Source: Candidatus Altimarinota bacterium
Lineage (GTDB): Bacteria > Patescibacteriota > Gracilibacteria > BD1-5 > UBA6164
Assembly: GCA_028689115.1 (NCBI GenBank)
Contig: JAQTWV010000001.1
Location: 186,001-250,000 of the forward strand
Direction: 5' to 3'
Length of the DNA stretch: 64,000 nucleotides
Shown: one piece after another, positions 8,604 through 20,700 of the stretch
Position numbering within the stretch: the stretch's first letter is position 1
Layout of the letters: each line of letters starts with the position of its first letter
The notes under the pieces: model-generated
Told to the model about the DNA's origin: nothing
Databases searched by the model: none
What the model saw: the letters and a program-made list of their open reading frames with translations, nothing else
Position numbers and translations under genes: made by a program

Positions 8604-11600
8604 ATGACAGAAGTACCAAATATAGATAAACATAAAAATAATCCAGAAAAATCACAATCACTCAGTGAAACTTTTAATTGGTTTGCAAATAACAAATATT
8701 TTATACAAGATGTATGAGATATTTTGTTGGCTGAAAAAAGTTGACCAGAAGAGTTAGCTAAGCTGAAAAAAGAATATGAAAATAAGTTAGAAACTACAAA
8801 TTATAAAAAACATTTTAACTCACTTGTGTTTCTTATAAATTTTATAAATGAAGAAAAATGAAATGTTTATGTAATAGAAACTATAAAAGATTTCGTTGAT
8901 AGTTCTATGGTTTTTAAAAAACAAAGAGAAGAATTAAAAAAAGAGGTAGAAAATAATCCTAAAAAGGATAAATCAACTACAAAAAAATCAGAATCTAGTA
9001 TTTCATCAATTTCAACTAATGCAAAAACTGAAGTAAAAAAAGATAGTGATAAAAAAACTATAGTTGAAAATAAATCACCTGAAGCACAAAAAGAATCAGT
9101 TGATACAAAACCAGAATTGGAAAAAATAATAGGTGAATTATCAAATATATTGAATCAAAATGAAAAAAATCTTTGATTAAAAAACTTTGGTGAAAAAGAT
9201 AAGATTTTATGAGTTTTTAGAAAAAAAGTTTATGATGTTTTATGAAATCCTGAAATAACTAATTTTCCAAAGGTAAAAAATAATTTTTTACTACAAATTA
9301 AAGATGGTTTTGATAAAATAAAAAACATTACAAAAGCTGATATTAATGCAGTTAGAAATCAAATGAAAAAAGTAGATTCTACTTTTTCTTGAAGTGATAG
9401 TGAAGTGTTGACAACTATGATTAATTCAAATTTTTTTCAAGATATAATAAATCATGGGGAAGCAATAAAATTATGATATTTAGAAACAACAAAAATAGAA
9501 TGAAGTAAAACAAAAATAAAAGAAACTTATCCTACTTCTATTTTGAATTCATTTTATTCTAAATTGTGAGATTTAGATAAAAAATCATGATTAAATATAA
9601 AAGAAGATGTAATTAAAGAAATTCAAGAAAAATGAAGAATTTCACTTCAAACTTTTGATATAGATTCAATTGTTCTTTTTAAGCTTAAAGAAAAAGTTTT
9701 AAGTAAAAAAATGGATAAAAATGAAGCAAATAAAATTAAAAATGAATATTCAAATACATATTCAGATTTTTTAATGCAAAATAATGAAGTTAATAAATTT
9801 AAATCACTAAATGAATGAAATAAAACTTTTTCTTTTGATTCAGAAAAATTTGATGAAATAAATCTGTTAACATTTGAGGAAAGAATATCTTGACTTAGTC
9901 AAAATGAGTTGAAATTATTACAATATATGTTGGAAGAAGTTATCCCTTATGTTTGAGATGCTAAAACAATAGAAAGAAGAATTTCAGATATAAAAATTTG
10001 ATTTTGAATGTCATGAAAAAAAATGTGAGGAATAGATAAATGACTTGCTGTTTGAGAAATAATGTTATCAATTTTAGCAGTAATAAGTTGATATGCACTT
10101 TTAAAATCAGGTATAAAAACAGGTTCTATATTAAATAAAATTCAAAAATTAAAATGAATAGTTGGTAAAACTATAAGTTTAAAATCTAGTGCTAAAGCTG
10201 AAAAAAAATTAGTTGATTCTTCTAATTTAGAATCACATTTTTCAAATAGTCCTTTAAAAAAACGGTTTGAAAAAGAATGAAAAAATAAAACAAAAGCACA
10301 AGTTGAATCTAAACTTAAATTATGGCAAGAAAATATAGCTAATTTTCCAAAAGAAATTCATGCTAAATTAGCCGAAGATCCAGAATATTTAGAAAATTTA
10401 GTTACTTTTCAAAAGCAATGAAATGATAAATTAGTTAGAGATATAATAGCTATTTTAAAAAGAGATGACGCAGAACCACGGTTAATATTTAATTATGTAA
10501 AAAAGAATAATAATAGTTTAGATGGTTTTAAATTAAGTAGTGATATCTTAGCTAATAAAGCTGATGATTTAGATGATGTTGAAAGCGCAACAGAAGATTA
10601 TTTTGAATTAGATGATTTAATAAATAAGTATTTATTATCATGAGATAAAACAACAAAAGGTATTTTAAATATGAATCCAATAATTAATAGAAATTTAGAA
10701 ATTGTAGAAAAAGCATGATTAGATTTAACTACATTAACTAAAAGTGAAAAAGAAATTCTTGCTTACCATATAAAAACAAATGATTGATGAGAAAAAATAT
10801 CTACATTTATCAAAAGTAGAAAAAATAATCCTAAAAATGAAAAAGTAATTATTGAAAGCAAAAGTGCAACAAAAAAAATAGAATCAGTTAGTAATGTAAA
10901 TAAAGATTGAGCACTTAAATTAAGTGATGTAACAATTGATAAATTATGAGAATTTGATTCTGTGCCAAGAATAATTGAAATTTCAGATTGAAAATTTGTA
11001 TCAGTTGTAAGTACAAGTGTTACTACAGATTGAAAAAAAGTATTTACAGTTAGATATGGGATTACTAATTCAAATGTTAAATTACCACCTTTTGAATGAA
11101 TATCTACATTTGTAGTTGATGAAAAGAAAATTTCATTTTCTACTCCAAAAACTCGTTTAGAAAGTAGTGATTATGCTGATATGCAAAAAGCATTGTTTGA
11201 TAAAATATGATGAAAAAGGGAATTAGTAGAAGAATCTCCACTTGAAAAATTAGCTTTAAAAAGTACAATAAATAAAACAGGTGAAACAAGTAGTATTTCA
11301 AATTTAGAAATATTTAAAGCTTGAAAAAATAGTAAATGACAAGACGTTTTGATAATTAATGTTAATGATGCTAATTGAAAATGATTATCACAATTTGAAG
11401 TAAATATTTATAAAGAATGAAAAGATCTTGTATTTTATTTATGATCTATGGCAAAAAGTTCTAAATCTTTTAATATGAATGATTTGTTTGAGCTTATTCC
11501 AAAAATAGGTGATTTAGCTGGTGATACAAATGATGTATCTTGATATAAAATAAAATATTTTAGAATTGATAGTACATGAGAAGCTTGAAAAGAAAAAGTT

Positions 11601-11636
11601 ATAAATGTAAAACCAAATAGTGAAGTTAAAATATAA
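8604..11636 (+). CDS. Unrecognised 1010-aa protein, first of a two-gene unit
   Basis: I do not recognise this protein. Residues 1-95 form a compact helical region (SETFNWFANNKYF near the start). Residues about 100-180 are a low-complexity Lys/Ser/Glu/Thr linker. Residues 190-480 are mainly helical. A hydrophobic segment at about residues 482-505 (EIMLSILAVISGYALLKSG) could span the membrane or be a buried helix. After a charged helical stretch, residues 760-1010 look beta-rich, with runs such as VVSTSVTTDG and FTVRYGITNS. There is no signal peptide. Two of the four CGG codons of the window are here (residues 554 and 626). It ends 25 nt before a 170-aa gene likely co-transcribed with it, and the T-run of a hairpin ends just before its ATG. 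Confidence 0.7.
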
Positions 11637-11661
11637 TTTAAATATTTATATAAAATAAAAT

Positions 11662-12174
11662 ATGATAAATAATGTATGATCAAACTCTCCAGAGTTTAAA
11701 CAATATACTATACAAGAATCTATAAAGCAATTACAAGATAAGTTTTTTCATGATTTAAATTTTGAAATGGATTTTTCACAATGATGATTGTTTTTAAAAA
11801 CTGGTTGAGGTTTAGTAGAAAGATACACTAGAGAAGAATTATTATTATGATTATTTAATCAAGAATTTTTTATTCATACTCTTATCTCATGATTAGATTT
11901 AGATATTTCATTTTTAGATAATCAACATGAAATTATATTCCAACATTTAGCTATTTATAAGTTATTAGAAGAGTTTTTGAATTTAGAATGAGAAAATGAA
12001 TCTATTTCAAAAGCATTAATTGAGCAAAAAGATATAATAGAAAATTTAATAAAATTTATATGAAACACTGCAGAAGCAAATGTTATGAAAGAAATAATTT
12101 GAAAGTGAAGTAAACCAAGTATAGATTGAACTAATGATGTAAATAATGCAGTTAATGAAGTTTTAAAAAAATAA
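11662..12174 (+). CDS. Unrecognised 170-aa helical protein paired with the 1010-aa gene
   Basis: No family recognised. The protein is acidic and appears helical throughout, with amphipathic segments such as IQESIKQLQDKFF and LAIYKLLEEFLNLEG, a Gly-rich turn FLKTGGGLVERYTREE near residue 50, and no signal peptide or membrane segment. TGA-encoded glycines are frequent, including near the N-terminus. It follows the 1010-aa gene by 25 nt and the unit is closed by a strong bidirectional terminator, so the two proteins probably act together. A chaperone- or adaptor-like partner would fit the size and helicity, but that is a guess. Confidence 0.65.
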
Positions 12175-12198
12175 GACCTAGCGAAGCTAGGTCTTATT
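12170..12198. terminator. Bidirectional terminator between convergent units
   Basis: AATAAGACCTAGC, loop GAA, then its complement, flanked by A- and T-runs. It serves the 170-aa gene on the plus strand and the TerC-like gene on the minus strand, and includes the stop codon of the former. Confidence 0.9.
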
Positions 12199-12199
12199 T

Positions 12200-13120
12200 T
12201 TATATTACTTCATCTTTTTTATTTTTAGTTAAACTTAATAGTTCCAAAAATAATAATAGAAATATAAAAATACTAGATAAAAAAATAGCATCATGAGACT
12301 TTATATATCTACTTATTATGTCTCATATATTTATAAATACCATTATTGTAATTAAAAATCACATAAATATTTTTATATAATGTTTATCTAAAAATATTTT
12401 TATTGCTTTTTCATTTGGAGTAATAATTCTTTTTTGGTGTAAAAATACAAATATAAGAGAAATAATTACTATTATAAATGGTAGTAAATTTCTTATAGAT
12501 ATTGTTTCCTCTATCTGATGAACTCAATTTATCATCATTTCTATTGCAACAAATAATATAACAAGTAGTCAAACCCATTGAATTTGAGGATATTTTCATA
12601 AATTTTTTGCTATATAATTAGATGCAAATGCCATAAGTATTATAGAAAAAATAAGTCATATTCATAATGTGACAATATTTCAATGCGCTGCTCATGCTAC
12701 TGCTAATACGTTATCTAAACTCATAGAAACATCTGCTATTATTATAGTATAAATTGCAGATGCAAATGATATTTCTTTTATAAATCATGCTTCTTCATGA
12801 TTATTATCTCAATTTCTAAGTTCTTTATAAAATTTCCAAACAACATATAAAAGTAAAATTCATCATGCAAATCTTATACCTACTATTCAAAGTAAATATA
12901 CTGCAAAAAAAGCTAAAATTATTCTCAAAATAGTTGCTAGAATAATTCAAACCATTATTGCTTTTTTTCTTAATTTTTCAGGTAAATTTCTCGTTGCCAT
13001 TCATATAATTATTGCATTATCTCAACTCATAATTATATCTATCATTATTATATTTAATAATGCTATAATTCATTTAATAGTTGTTAATTCCGTAAATCAA
13101 TTTATTATATTATCTAACAT
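12200..13120 (-). CDS. TerC family integral membrane protein (YkoY/YjbE-like)
   Basis: A 306-aa polytopic membrane protein with seven to nine hydrophobic segments. Segment IMIDIIMSGDNAIIIGMATR near residue 25 and a second copy ADVSMSLDNVLAVAGAA near residue 140 are the paired Asp-containing signatures of the TerC family; the Ser-x-Asp-Asn motif in each half probably lines an ion path. TerC relatives YkoY/MeeF export Mn(II), often loading secreted metalloenzymes, and others are linked to tellurite resistance; here metal export is the more likely role. The C-terminal 80 residues form two further hydrophobic helices. It lies downstream of the flippase on the same strand with a 22-nt gap. Confidence 0.85.
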
Positions 13121-13142
13121 ATTTTTTTATTAATTATTAATC

Positions 13143-14654
13143 TTATTTTTTTAATTTTTTTATTTCATTTAATACAAATTTAAAATCTCAAATATTTAAA
13201 ATCATAAATATTAAAAAATAAATACTTGAAAATATACAAAACCAAATTAGTCAATTTAATCTATTTAAATCATTAAAAAGTGGAATTATATAAAAATGAG
13301 TAAATATTCATATACTTGTTAATACTATTAGATTTTTAAATATATATTTAAAATCAAATCAAACTATGTATTCTTTTCATAAATAATATTCTCACATTAT
13401 CCATATAAAAAACCATCATATCCCAGTTGCAAGAGCAGCTCAAGGAGCTCATATAGATTTTATAAGTAATAAATTCATAAAAAAATTTAATACAATAGCT
13501 ATAAAAACTATTTTTAATCTTTCTTTTACTTTTCATATACTTGCTAGTATATTTCAGTTCATTTGTAATAAAAAATTGAATGCTAGAAATAATATAGAAT
13601 ATTTAAGAATAACTCAAGATTGTATAAATTTTTCTCAAAAAAGTATAATTGTTAGTTTTTCTGCAAATACAAAAAATAATATACTAAAAGCTATTGATAA
13701 AACTAAAAAGTTTTTTTGAAATATAGATTTTACAAGTTTAATTTTATCTATTTCTCATTTGCTACTCATTTGAGAAAACATAGGATAAAGTAGAGCAAAT
13801 ATTGGTCATATAAGCATAAAAGGAATACTTATGATACTTAAATAATTTGTATAATATCAAGCTGGAGTAGTTCAAATCATATAAATTATCATTTGCATAT
13901 CCATTTGTCCAAGTATTACAGATGCTTGCATACCTATAAAAATAGTTAATGCATATTTAAATATTTGTTTAAAAAGGATTTTATCCCAAAGTATTTTTTC
14001 GTTTTTTAAGTATAAATTATAATATTTTTTTATAAAAATACTTATTGCAATTATTATTCAAATATATAATCAAAATAACCAAGCATAAGAATAATTTATT
14101 ATATTTCATAAATCAAGTACATAAATTCATATAGTAAATAATAATACAAAACACATTCTTATAAGTTCTATTATTTTATTATAAAAAGTATTTTGTACTA
14201 CTAAAAAGAATGTAGATAATATTTGAAAAATATTTATTCAAAGAAAAAAGAATGCAAATATTTTGAGTACTTCATCTGCTTTTTGTGAATCAAAATAGTT
14301 GTTTGCTAAAAAATCACTTCCAAAAAAGAAAAATAAAGCTATGCTTATACCAGTTGTCATTTGAGCAATTAAAGCATAAGTAAGTATAGATTTAACTTTA
14401 TCATATCTTTTTTCAGTTATAAATTTTGGTACAAAAAAATTTAAACTATCTGTTAATCATATGTCATTATATGCTGAAACAAGAGTTATCAGGCTTATGA
14501 CTCAATACAAAATTCATATATCACTTACAGTTAGTTCATTACTTATAATTATCTTAATTATATATCAAATTGGCCCTATAATAAATGAAAAAATGTATAA
14601 CCAAAATCATTTTTTCAAAAATTTTTCTGCCAAACTATTGTGTTCTTCTATCAT
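13143..14654 (-). CDS. Polysaccharide flippase (Wzx/MVF-like)
   Basis: A 503-aa polytopic membrane protein with about 12-14 hydrophobic helices, in keeping with the MOP exporter superfamily. The N-terminus (KFLKKGFGLYIFSFIIG after a short polar leader), the DIGILYGVISLITL helix with the conserved acidic start, the FVPKFITEKRYDKVKSI cytoplasmic loop and a GQMDMQMIIYMIG helix near mid-protein resemble Wzx O-unit flippases. It would carry lipid-linked glycan or teichoic-acid-like units outward, and so pairs functionally with the surface-polymer island at 1-7791, though 5 kb away. Very many TGA glycines occur in the helices. Substrate unknown. Confidence 0.82.
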
Positions 14655-14690
14655 ATTTTTTTGTTAGTTATTTTGCATGATTATATTTAT

Positions 14691-14706
14691 TTGAAATAAA
14701 TTTCAA
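14691..14706. promoter_or_regulatory. Palindromic operator candidate upstream of mtnN-luxS-apt
   Basis: TTGAAATAAATTTCAA is a perfect 7-2-7 palindrome. A TATAAT box follows at 14724-14729, and the GTG start is at 14761, so the palindrome lies about where the -35 region would be. It is a good position for a repressor; the regulator is unknown. Confidence 0.45.
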
Positions 14707-14760
14707 ATATTAAAAATAATTACTATAATTGTTTTTAGTTTATTTTATAAATAAAAAAAA

Positions 14761-15417
14761 GTGATAGGTATAATAACTGCAATGCAAGAAGAAGCTGAAC
14801 ATATAATTAAATTATTTTGACTTAAAAATACAAAAAAACTAAGTAATTTAATTATATATGAAAATGAAAAAATAGTTTTAGCATTAGCTTGAATTTGAAA
14901 GGTACAAGCAAGTATTTGAACAACATATTTATTTTTAAATTATGATATTTCTAAATTAATAAACATATGAATTGCTTGAAGTTTACTTTGAGAGAATGCT
15001 AATATTTGAGATGTATTTTTAGTAAATAAAATATCTCAACATGATATGTATTTGCCATTTGATGGAAGTCATCTTGATTATGCTAAAAAAGAAATAATTA
15101 TAAATAATGAAATAAACATAGATTTTTCAGAGTTAGAATTTAGCGTTACTAAAAGCGCATATTGTTTAACTGGAGATCAATTTATAGATGATTCAAAAAA
15201 AGTACAAGAGTTAAAAGAAAAGTATAATGCAGATGTTATAGAAATGGAAGCTTTTGCAATTGCTTCTGTTGCTAGGGAATTTAATAAACTAGACAATTGT
15301 ATTTTTATAAAAGCAATTTCAGATTGAGCAGATAATGAAGCAAAAGATGCACATATGTGAAACCTAGATTTTGCAATGAATAATAGTTTAAAGGTTTTAG
15401 AAAAAATAATTAATTAA
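14761..15417 (+). CDS. mtnN: 5'-methylthioadenosine/S-adenosylhomocysteine nucleosidase
   Basis: A 218-aa phosphorylase-superfamily enzyme that hydrolyses SAH to S-ribosylhomocysteine and adenine (and MTA likewise). IGIITAMQEEAEH at the N-terminus, ALAGIGKVQASIGTTYL near residue 42, NIGIAGSL, and VIEMEAFAIASVA with the substrate-binding Met-Glu near residue 161 are family signatures; SDGADNEA near residue 190 carries the catalytic Asp. The start is GTG: it places the protein exactly at the family N-terminus, whereas the next ATG would remove the first strand. LuxS follows after 9 nt and Apt after it, so all three products act in sequence on the same metabolites. A palindrome and a TATAAT box lie just upstream. 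Confidence 0.92.
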
Positions 15418-15426
15418 TTTAAAAAT

Positions 15427-15906
15427 ATGGAAAAAATAGCTAGTTTTACAATAGATCATATGAGGATGTTTCCTTGAGTTTTTATTTCAAGAAAAGATGA
15501 AGTTGGTTCTGAAATAGTTACTACTTTTGATTTAAGAATGACTAAACCAAATTTTGAACCAGTTATGAATACTGCAGAAATGCATGCAATTGAACATTTA
15601 GCTGCAACGTTTTTAAGAAACCATAGTACATATGGTTCAAAAACTATTTATTTTGGTCCTATGTGATGCAGAACTTGATTTTATTTACTTTTAAAAGGTG
15701 ATTATGAATCAAAAGATATAGTAGATTTACTTATAGAATTATATACTTTTATGTCTGAATTTACTTGAGAAATTCCAGGTCAAAGTGCTATGGATTGTGG
15801 AAATTATTTAGATATGAATTTACCAATGGCTAGATATATTTCAAAAAAATATTTAAACGAAGTTTTATTAAATATAGAAGATAAAAATTTATTTTACCCT
15901 CAATAA
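15427..15906 (+). CDS. luxS: S-ribosylhomocysteine lyase (LuxS)
   Basis: A 159-aa iron-dependent lyase that splits S-ribosylhomocysteine into homocysteine and 4,5-dihydroxy-2,3-pentanedione, the AI-2 precursor. All active-site pieces are visible: SFTIDHMRM at the N-terminus, HAIEH (HxxEH metal site, residues 54-58), GPMGCRTGFY with the catalytic Cys near residue 82, and CGNYLDMNLPMAR near residue 123 with the third metal-ligand region. Length equals that of typical LuxS. Two glycines in the GPMGCRTGFY stretch are TGA. It sits between the nucleosidase that makes its substrate and the transferase that recovers the adenine released, so metabolic recycling is at least as likely as signalling. Confidence 0.95.
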
Positions 15907-15913
15907 TTTTATT

Positions 15914-16420
15914 ATGGATTATAAAAAATACATAAGGGAAGTAGTTGATTTTCCTATAAAGTGAATTAATTTTAAAGATATAAGTACACTTTTACAAAAT
16001 CCAGTTGTTTTTTCAAAAACTATAGATGATTTATCAGAAAAAATTTGAGATATAGATGTGATAGTTTGACTTGATGCTAGATGATTTGTTTTTTGATGAG
16101 TTTTAGCATATAAATTAAACAAACCTTTTGTTATGGTTAGAAAAAGTGGAAAACTACCATATAAAACAATAAGTGTTGATTATAAATTAGAATATTGAAA
16201 AAATACTTTTGAATTAAATATAGATGCATTAAAACCAGGTAATAAAGTTGCTATTATAGATGATTTACTTGCAACTTGATGAACTGCTAAAGCCGCTTGT
16301 GAATTGGTTGAAAAATTATGATGAATTGTAGAAAGTATAAATTTTATTATAGATTTAACATTTCTTAATTGAAAAGATAAACTTAAAAATTATAAAATTA
16401 ACTCACTTGTGGAGTATTAA
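15914..16420 (+). CDS. apt: Adenine phosphoribosyltransferase
   Basis: A 168-aa type I phosphoribosyltransferase converting adenine and PRPP to [21 protein letters not shown] near the N-terminus, GLDARGFVFG (residues about 54-63), MVRKSGKLP, and the PRPP-binding loop [16 protein letters not shown] near residues 113-128 match bacterial Apt along the whole length. The TGG of the ATGG motif is Thr-Gly-Gly with both glycines written TGA. It starts 7 nt after luxS and ends in a terminator, so it is the last gene of the three-gene unit and would consume the adenine made by the nucleosidase. Confidence 0.93.
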
Positions 16421-16448
16421 AAAAATCTTGATTTTAATCAAGATTTTT
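16421..16448. terminator. Bidirectional terminator, apt / malic enzyme
   Basis: AAAAATCTTGATT and its complement with a 2-nt loop, directly after the apt stop and touching the stop of the convergent malic-enzyme gene. Confidence 0.88.
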
Positions 16449-17581
16449 TATTTTATCACACTTGCAATTATATTTGCTATATTTTTATCAAGAGGACTAG
16501 GTATTATCTCATTTGCACTTGGATTTTTTACATAATTTGCAAGTGCTAAAGCAGCTGCAATTTTATGATCATTTGTTATTTTTACTACTCTATTTTCTAG
16601 TGCTCATTTAAAAAGTCCAGGAAAAACAAGTACATTGTTTAGTTGATTTGGATAATCACTTCTACCAGTTGCTACTATTTTAGCTCAAGCTTCTATAGCA
16701 TCTTCTGGCATTATTTCTGGAGTTGGATTTGCCATTGCAAAAATAATTGCATCTTTTTTCATAGTTTTTACCATTTCTTTTGTAACTACAAGAGGAGCTG
16801 AAACTCAGATAAAAACATCGGATCAAACTATAGCATTTGCTAGATTTCATGATATATCATTTTTATTTGTAATTTCTAGAATTTCCACTTTTTCTTTGTT
16901 TAAATCATCTCTACTTTTTGAAATAATTCACCTACTGTCACAAACAACTATATCTCAAACTCAATACAACCTAAGAAGTTTTATTATTGCAGTTCAAGCT
17001 GCTCATAATCAATTTACAACTATTTTTATATCATCTTTATTTTTTCAAACAACTTTTAGTGAATTTATAAGTCATGCAAGGGCTACAATTGCAGTTCCAT
17101 GTTGATCATCATGAAAAACTGGTATATCAAGTTCAGCTTTTAATCTTTCTTCTATCTCAAAACATCTAGGAGCGCTTATATCTTCTAAGTTTATACCTCA
17201 AACTGTAGGGGAAATATGTTTAATTGTCGCAATTATTTCTTCTGTATCCTGAGTATCTAAAACTATTGGAAATGCGTTTACTCATGCAAATTCTTTGAAT
17301 AATACGCATTTTCATTCCATAACTGGAAGTCAAGCAAGTCATCCTATATTTCCGAGTCATAAAACTGCGCTTCAATCACTTATAACTGCAACAGTATTTG
17401 CTTTAATCGTATATTTATAAGCATTTTCAGGGTCTTTTTGTATAGCTTTACAAGGTTCTGCAACTCCAGGACTATAAGCAGTAGAAAGTATTTCTCTACT
17501 ATCAATTTTTACTTTTGAATTAAAATCAATTTTTCATCTTAATTGTTCATGTAATTCTAAACTTTTTTTAAAATAATCCAT
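16448..17581 (-). CDS. Malic enzyme, NAD(P)-dependent
   Basis: A 377-aa oxidative decarboxylase that interconverts malate and pyruvate plus CO2 while reducing NAD(P). Signature regions: [15 protein letters not shown] near residue 35 (catalytic Tyr), VISDGSAVLGLGNIGG near residue 65, [12 protein letters not shown] near residue 140 (metal-binding Asp pair), NGAGAAGTAII (dinucleotide loop), and the C-terminal [19 protein letters not shown]. The length fits the short, single-domain bacterial type without a phosphotransacetylase extension. In an organism with few metabolic genes this may be an important source of NAD(P)H or pyruvate. It is alone on the minus strand, flanked by divergent and convergent neighbours. 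Confidence 0.93.
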
Positions 17582-17735
17582 ATTTTTGTTTATTTAAATT
17601 AAATTTTACTATACATTATATAGTAATTGTTTATATAATAATATTTTTTAACATAAAATCAAAACTTTTTCTTGTTTTAATTTATTTTAGATATAAAATC
17701 AAACTAATTTAAAATATTATTTAATCTTAATAAAA

Positions 17736-20700
17736 ATGATTTCATATTTAGTAAAAATTTTTTCTCTACTTTTGTTTTCTTTTTTTATTTTATTTTATTA
17801 TTATTTTGTTTTTCCAAATCATAGTGAAAATTTTGATTGATATGCTGGATTATTTATAGTATTGTGAATTATTTATGCTGTTTATAAATATTTTCAATTG
17901 GAAATTTCAAAGGACAAAGCAGTTATTTCTCTTAAATCAATAGTAGCATATTTTTTGCTTACTTTATTTGTAGTTTGTTTATACTTTTTTTCATTATGAG
18001 AAAAATCTATTTTTTTATGATTTTCATTATTTTTTAAAATAATATTTGTTAGTTTATTACCAATTTCTATTTATGTAATTTCATTATGATTTGGTAGAAA
18101 AATACTTTCAAAATTACCAGATAAAGAAAATTTTAAATCTTTTTGGCTTTTAGAAATGCTTATTTGATTTATAAGTTTTATAACTTTAATTGTTACTTTT
18201 GGTGTATTTTGATTTTATAATCTATATGTAGTTTTTTTAGTTTTAATTTCTTTTTCTATATATTCTTATAAAGAATTTTGAGAAATTTATAATAGTTTTA
18301 TAAATACTTCTTATACTTTTGATATAAAAGAAGGTAATTATATGAAATTATTTACATCTGAGATTTTTACAATTTTTGCATTTATAGTTTTATCTACATG
18401 ATTATTATCTATTTATAGACCATTTCCAGTATGATGGGATGATTTATGAGTATATATGAATTATCCTCATCTTATGGCAGAAGCTGGTAATTTATTATCA
18501 CTTTGAGCTATGTATTCATGGCAAACTTTTACATGAATTTGATATATGTTTGGTACAAATGTTCCTGCATTTTTTATAAATATATCAGGTTTATTTTTAA
18601 GTTATATTGTTTTAGTTGTAGTTTTATCAAATTTAATTAAATCAGTAAATCCAGTTAAAAAATCATTTTTTAACTTACCAGTTATTCTTTCTAGCTTATT
18701 TATAGCTCTTCCAATGGTTTGATTTCAATCAATGAAAGATTTAAAATTGGACGAAGGATTATTTTTTATAACTGTAATTGCACTATATTTTTTATATAAG
18801 TATTTTGTATTTATAAGAGAAAAGAGAAAAATTTCTATTATATATATGTTTTTAATATGAATAATAGTATGATTTTCATTTTCTATTAAATTTACTGCAC
18901 TATTGCTTATTGTTTCAATAATCTGAGTATTATCTTTTGCTAGACTTGGAATAGTTTGATTTCTATGATATATATCACTTTTCTTTTGAATATTCACTAT
19001 TTGAAATTTATGGAGAATGATGAATGTAGTAGTTAATCCAAATTCAATAGTTTGATTTGAAAAAATATTCTGATTAATAACTATTATATTATGAGTTATA
19101 GTATTGTTTTATTGATTCTTAAAGGATAAAAAATTATTTATAATATACACTAAAGAATTGGCTTTATTTTTAGTTTGAGTATTTGTTATACTTATACCTT
19201 GGATATGAAAAAATATAAATGAATCATATCCAAATATAAATGTTTCTACCATAATTTGATGAAAATCATGAGATTTTTCTGTTGATTATGAAACTATATA
19301 TTCTAAAGAAGAAATAAATTCAATATCAAATGAAAAAAATAGTGTTAGAAAAAAAGAAAATGCTATAACTACAAATGAAGATTTACTTAGATATTTTTGA
19401 TATGATAGTTGAATATTAGGCTTTGTTTATATGCCTTGGAATTTAACAATGCAAAAAAATCAAGGTTGAGAATTTACAAATATTTGATTTATCTTTTTAG
19501 CACTTTTACCACTTATTTTTGTATTTTTACCATACAGAAAAAAATACTATTTTATATTTTTTATATTTATAGCTTTATTACAATTTATTTCTTATTATCC
19601 ATCTAATTCAAAGTTAATAAAATCTAGTGATTTTTCTGGAATTTCTAGTTGAAGTCTAGTTTGAGTTGTCTCAAGTAATAGTTTAGTATTTACAAATGAA
19701 AAAAATCAAGATGATATTTATGATATAGATGTAAATAAATATATTGATGATACAGTAATTGAATCAGGTTTAGTAAAAGAAGATATAGATAATAAAACAA
19801 AAGAATATATTACAAAGTTAATAAATGAAGAAACAACTGCGGAAATTAAAAAGTTAAGTGAACAAACTCAAGAAAAATATTCTGAATTATTTCAAGAAAA
19901 TAGTAAAATTTATGTAGATAAATATCAAGGTTTTTATGATGCTATATATCAAAGAGAATTTAATACTCTTAGCGAACAAGTAAAAAAAGCCTTTTATGAA
20001 GAATTAAAATTAAAAGTTAAAGATTTATCTATTTGAAATTGATTTACTTTTATTTGATTAAAATTGGATAATGCTGATTTTTGACTTATAAAAAAATTAA
20101 ATCAAATTTATATTTCAAATTACGTATTTGCAATTTGAGATGTAGCTAAATTAAATGAAACATTATTAAAAAATAATGCATCAAGTGTTGAAATAAATAA
20201 AATAAATGAAATATGGGAAGCTAATAGAAGTATAAGTTGAAAAATGATAGATTTTTTTGCAAAGACTAATCTACCTATAGGTTATATATTTATATTTTTA
20301 TGATTTATTGTTTCAACTATTTATTTACTTTTGACACTAAAAGATTGAAAACTAGTTTATATATTTAAACTAAATCTAGTTTTTGCTTCATTATATACAT
20401 TTTTGTGGCTTATATCTGCGTTTTGAATTGTATGGTATGGTATAACGATGTATTTTTCATTTTTACTTATGATTTGATTAGGTGGATTTTTCTTAACAAG
20501 TTATAAAGTTAATGATAATGAAAATACATATTTGTATAAATTACTAGGTTCAGTTGTTTTTATAAGTATTATTATAATTTATTTTATAAATTCTCTTATT
20601 CCATATACTTTTAATAATTTAAAAGCATCATCATATGAAGAATTTAAAAATTGACAATTTTCTCAAGCTTCAGCTATATTTTTATATCATGATGATTATA

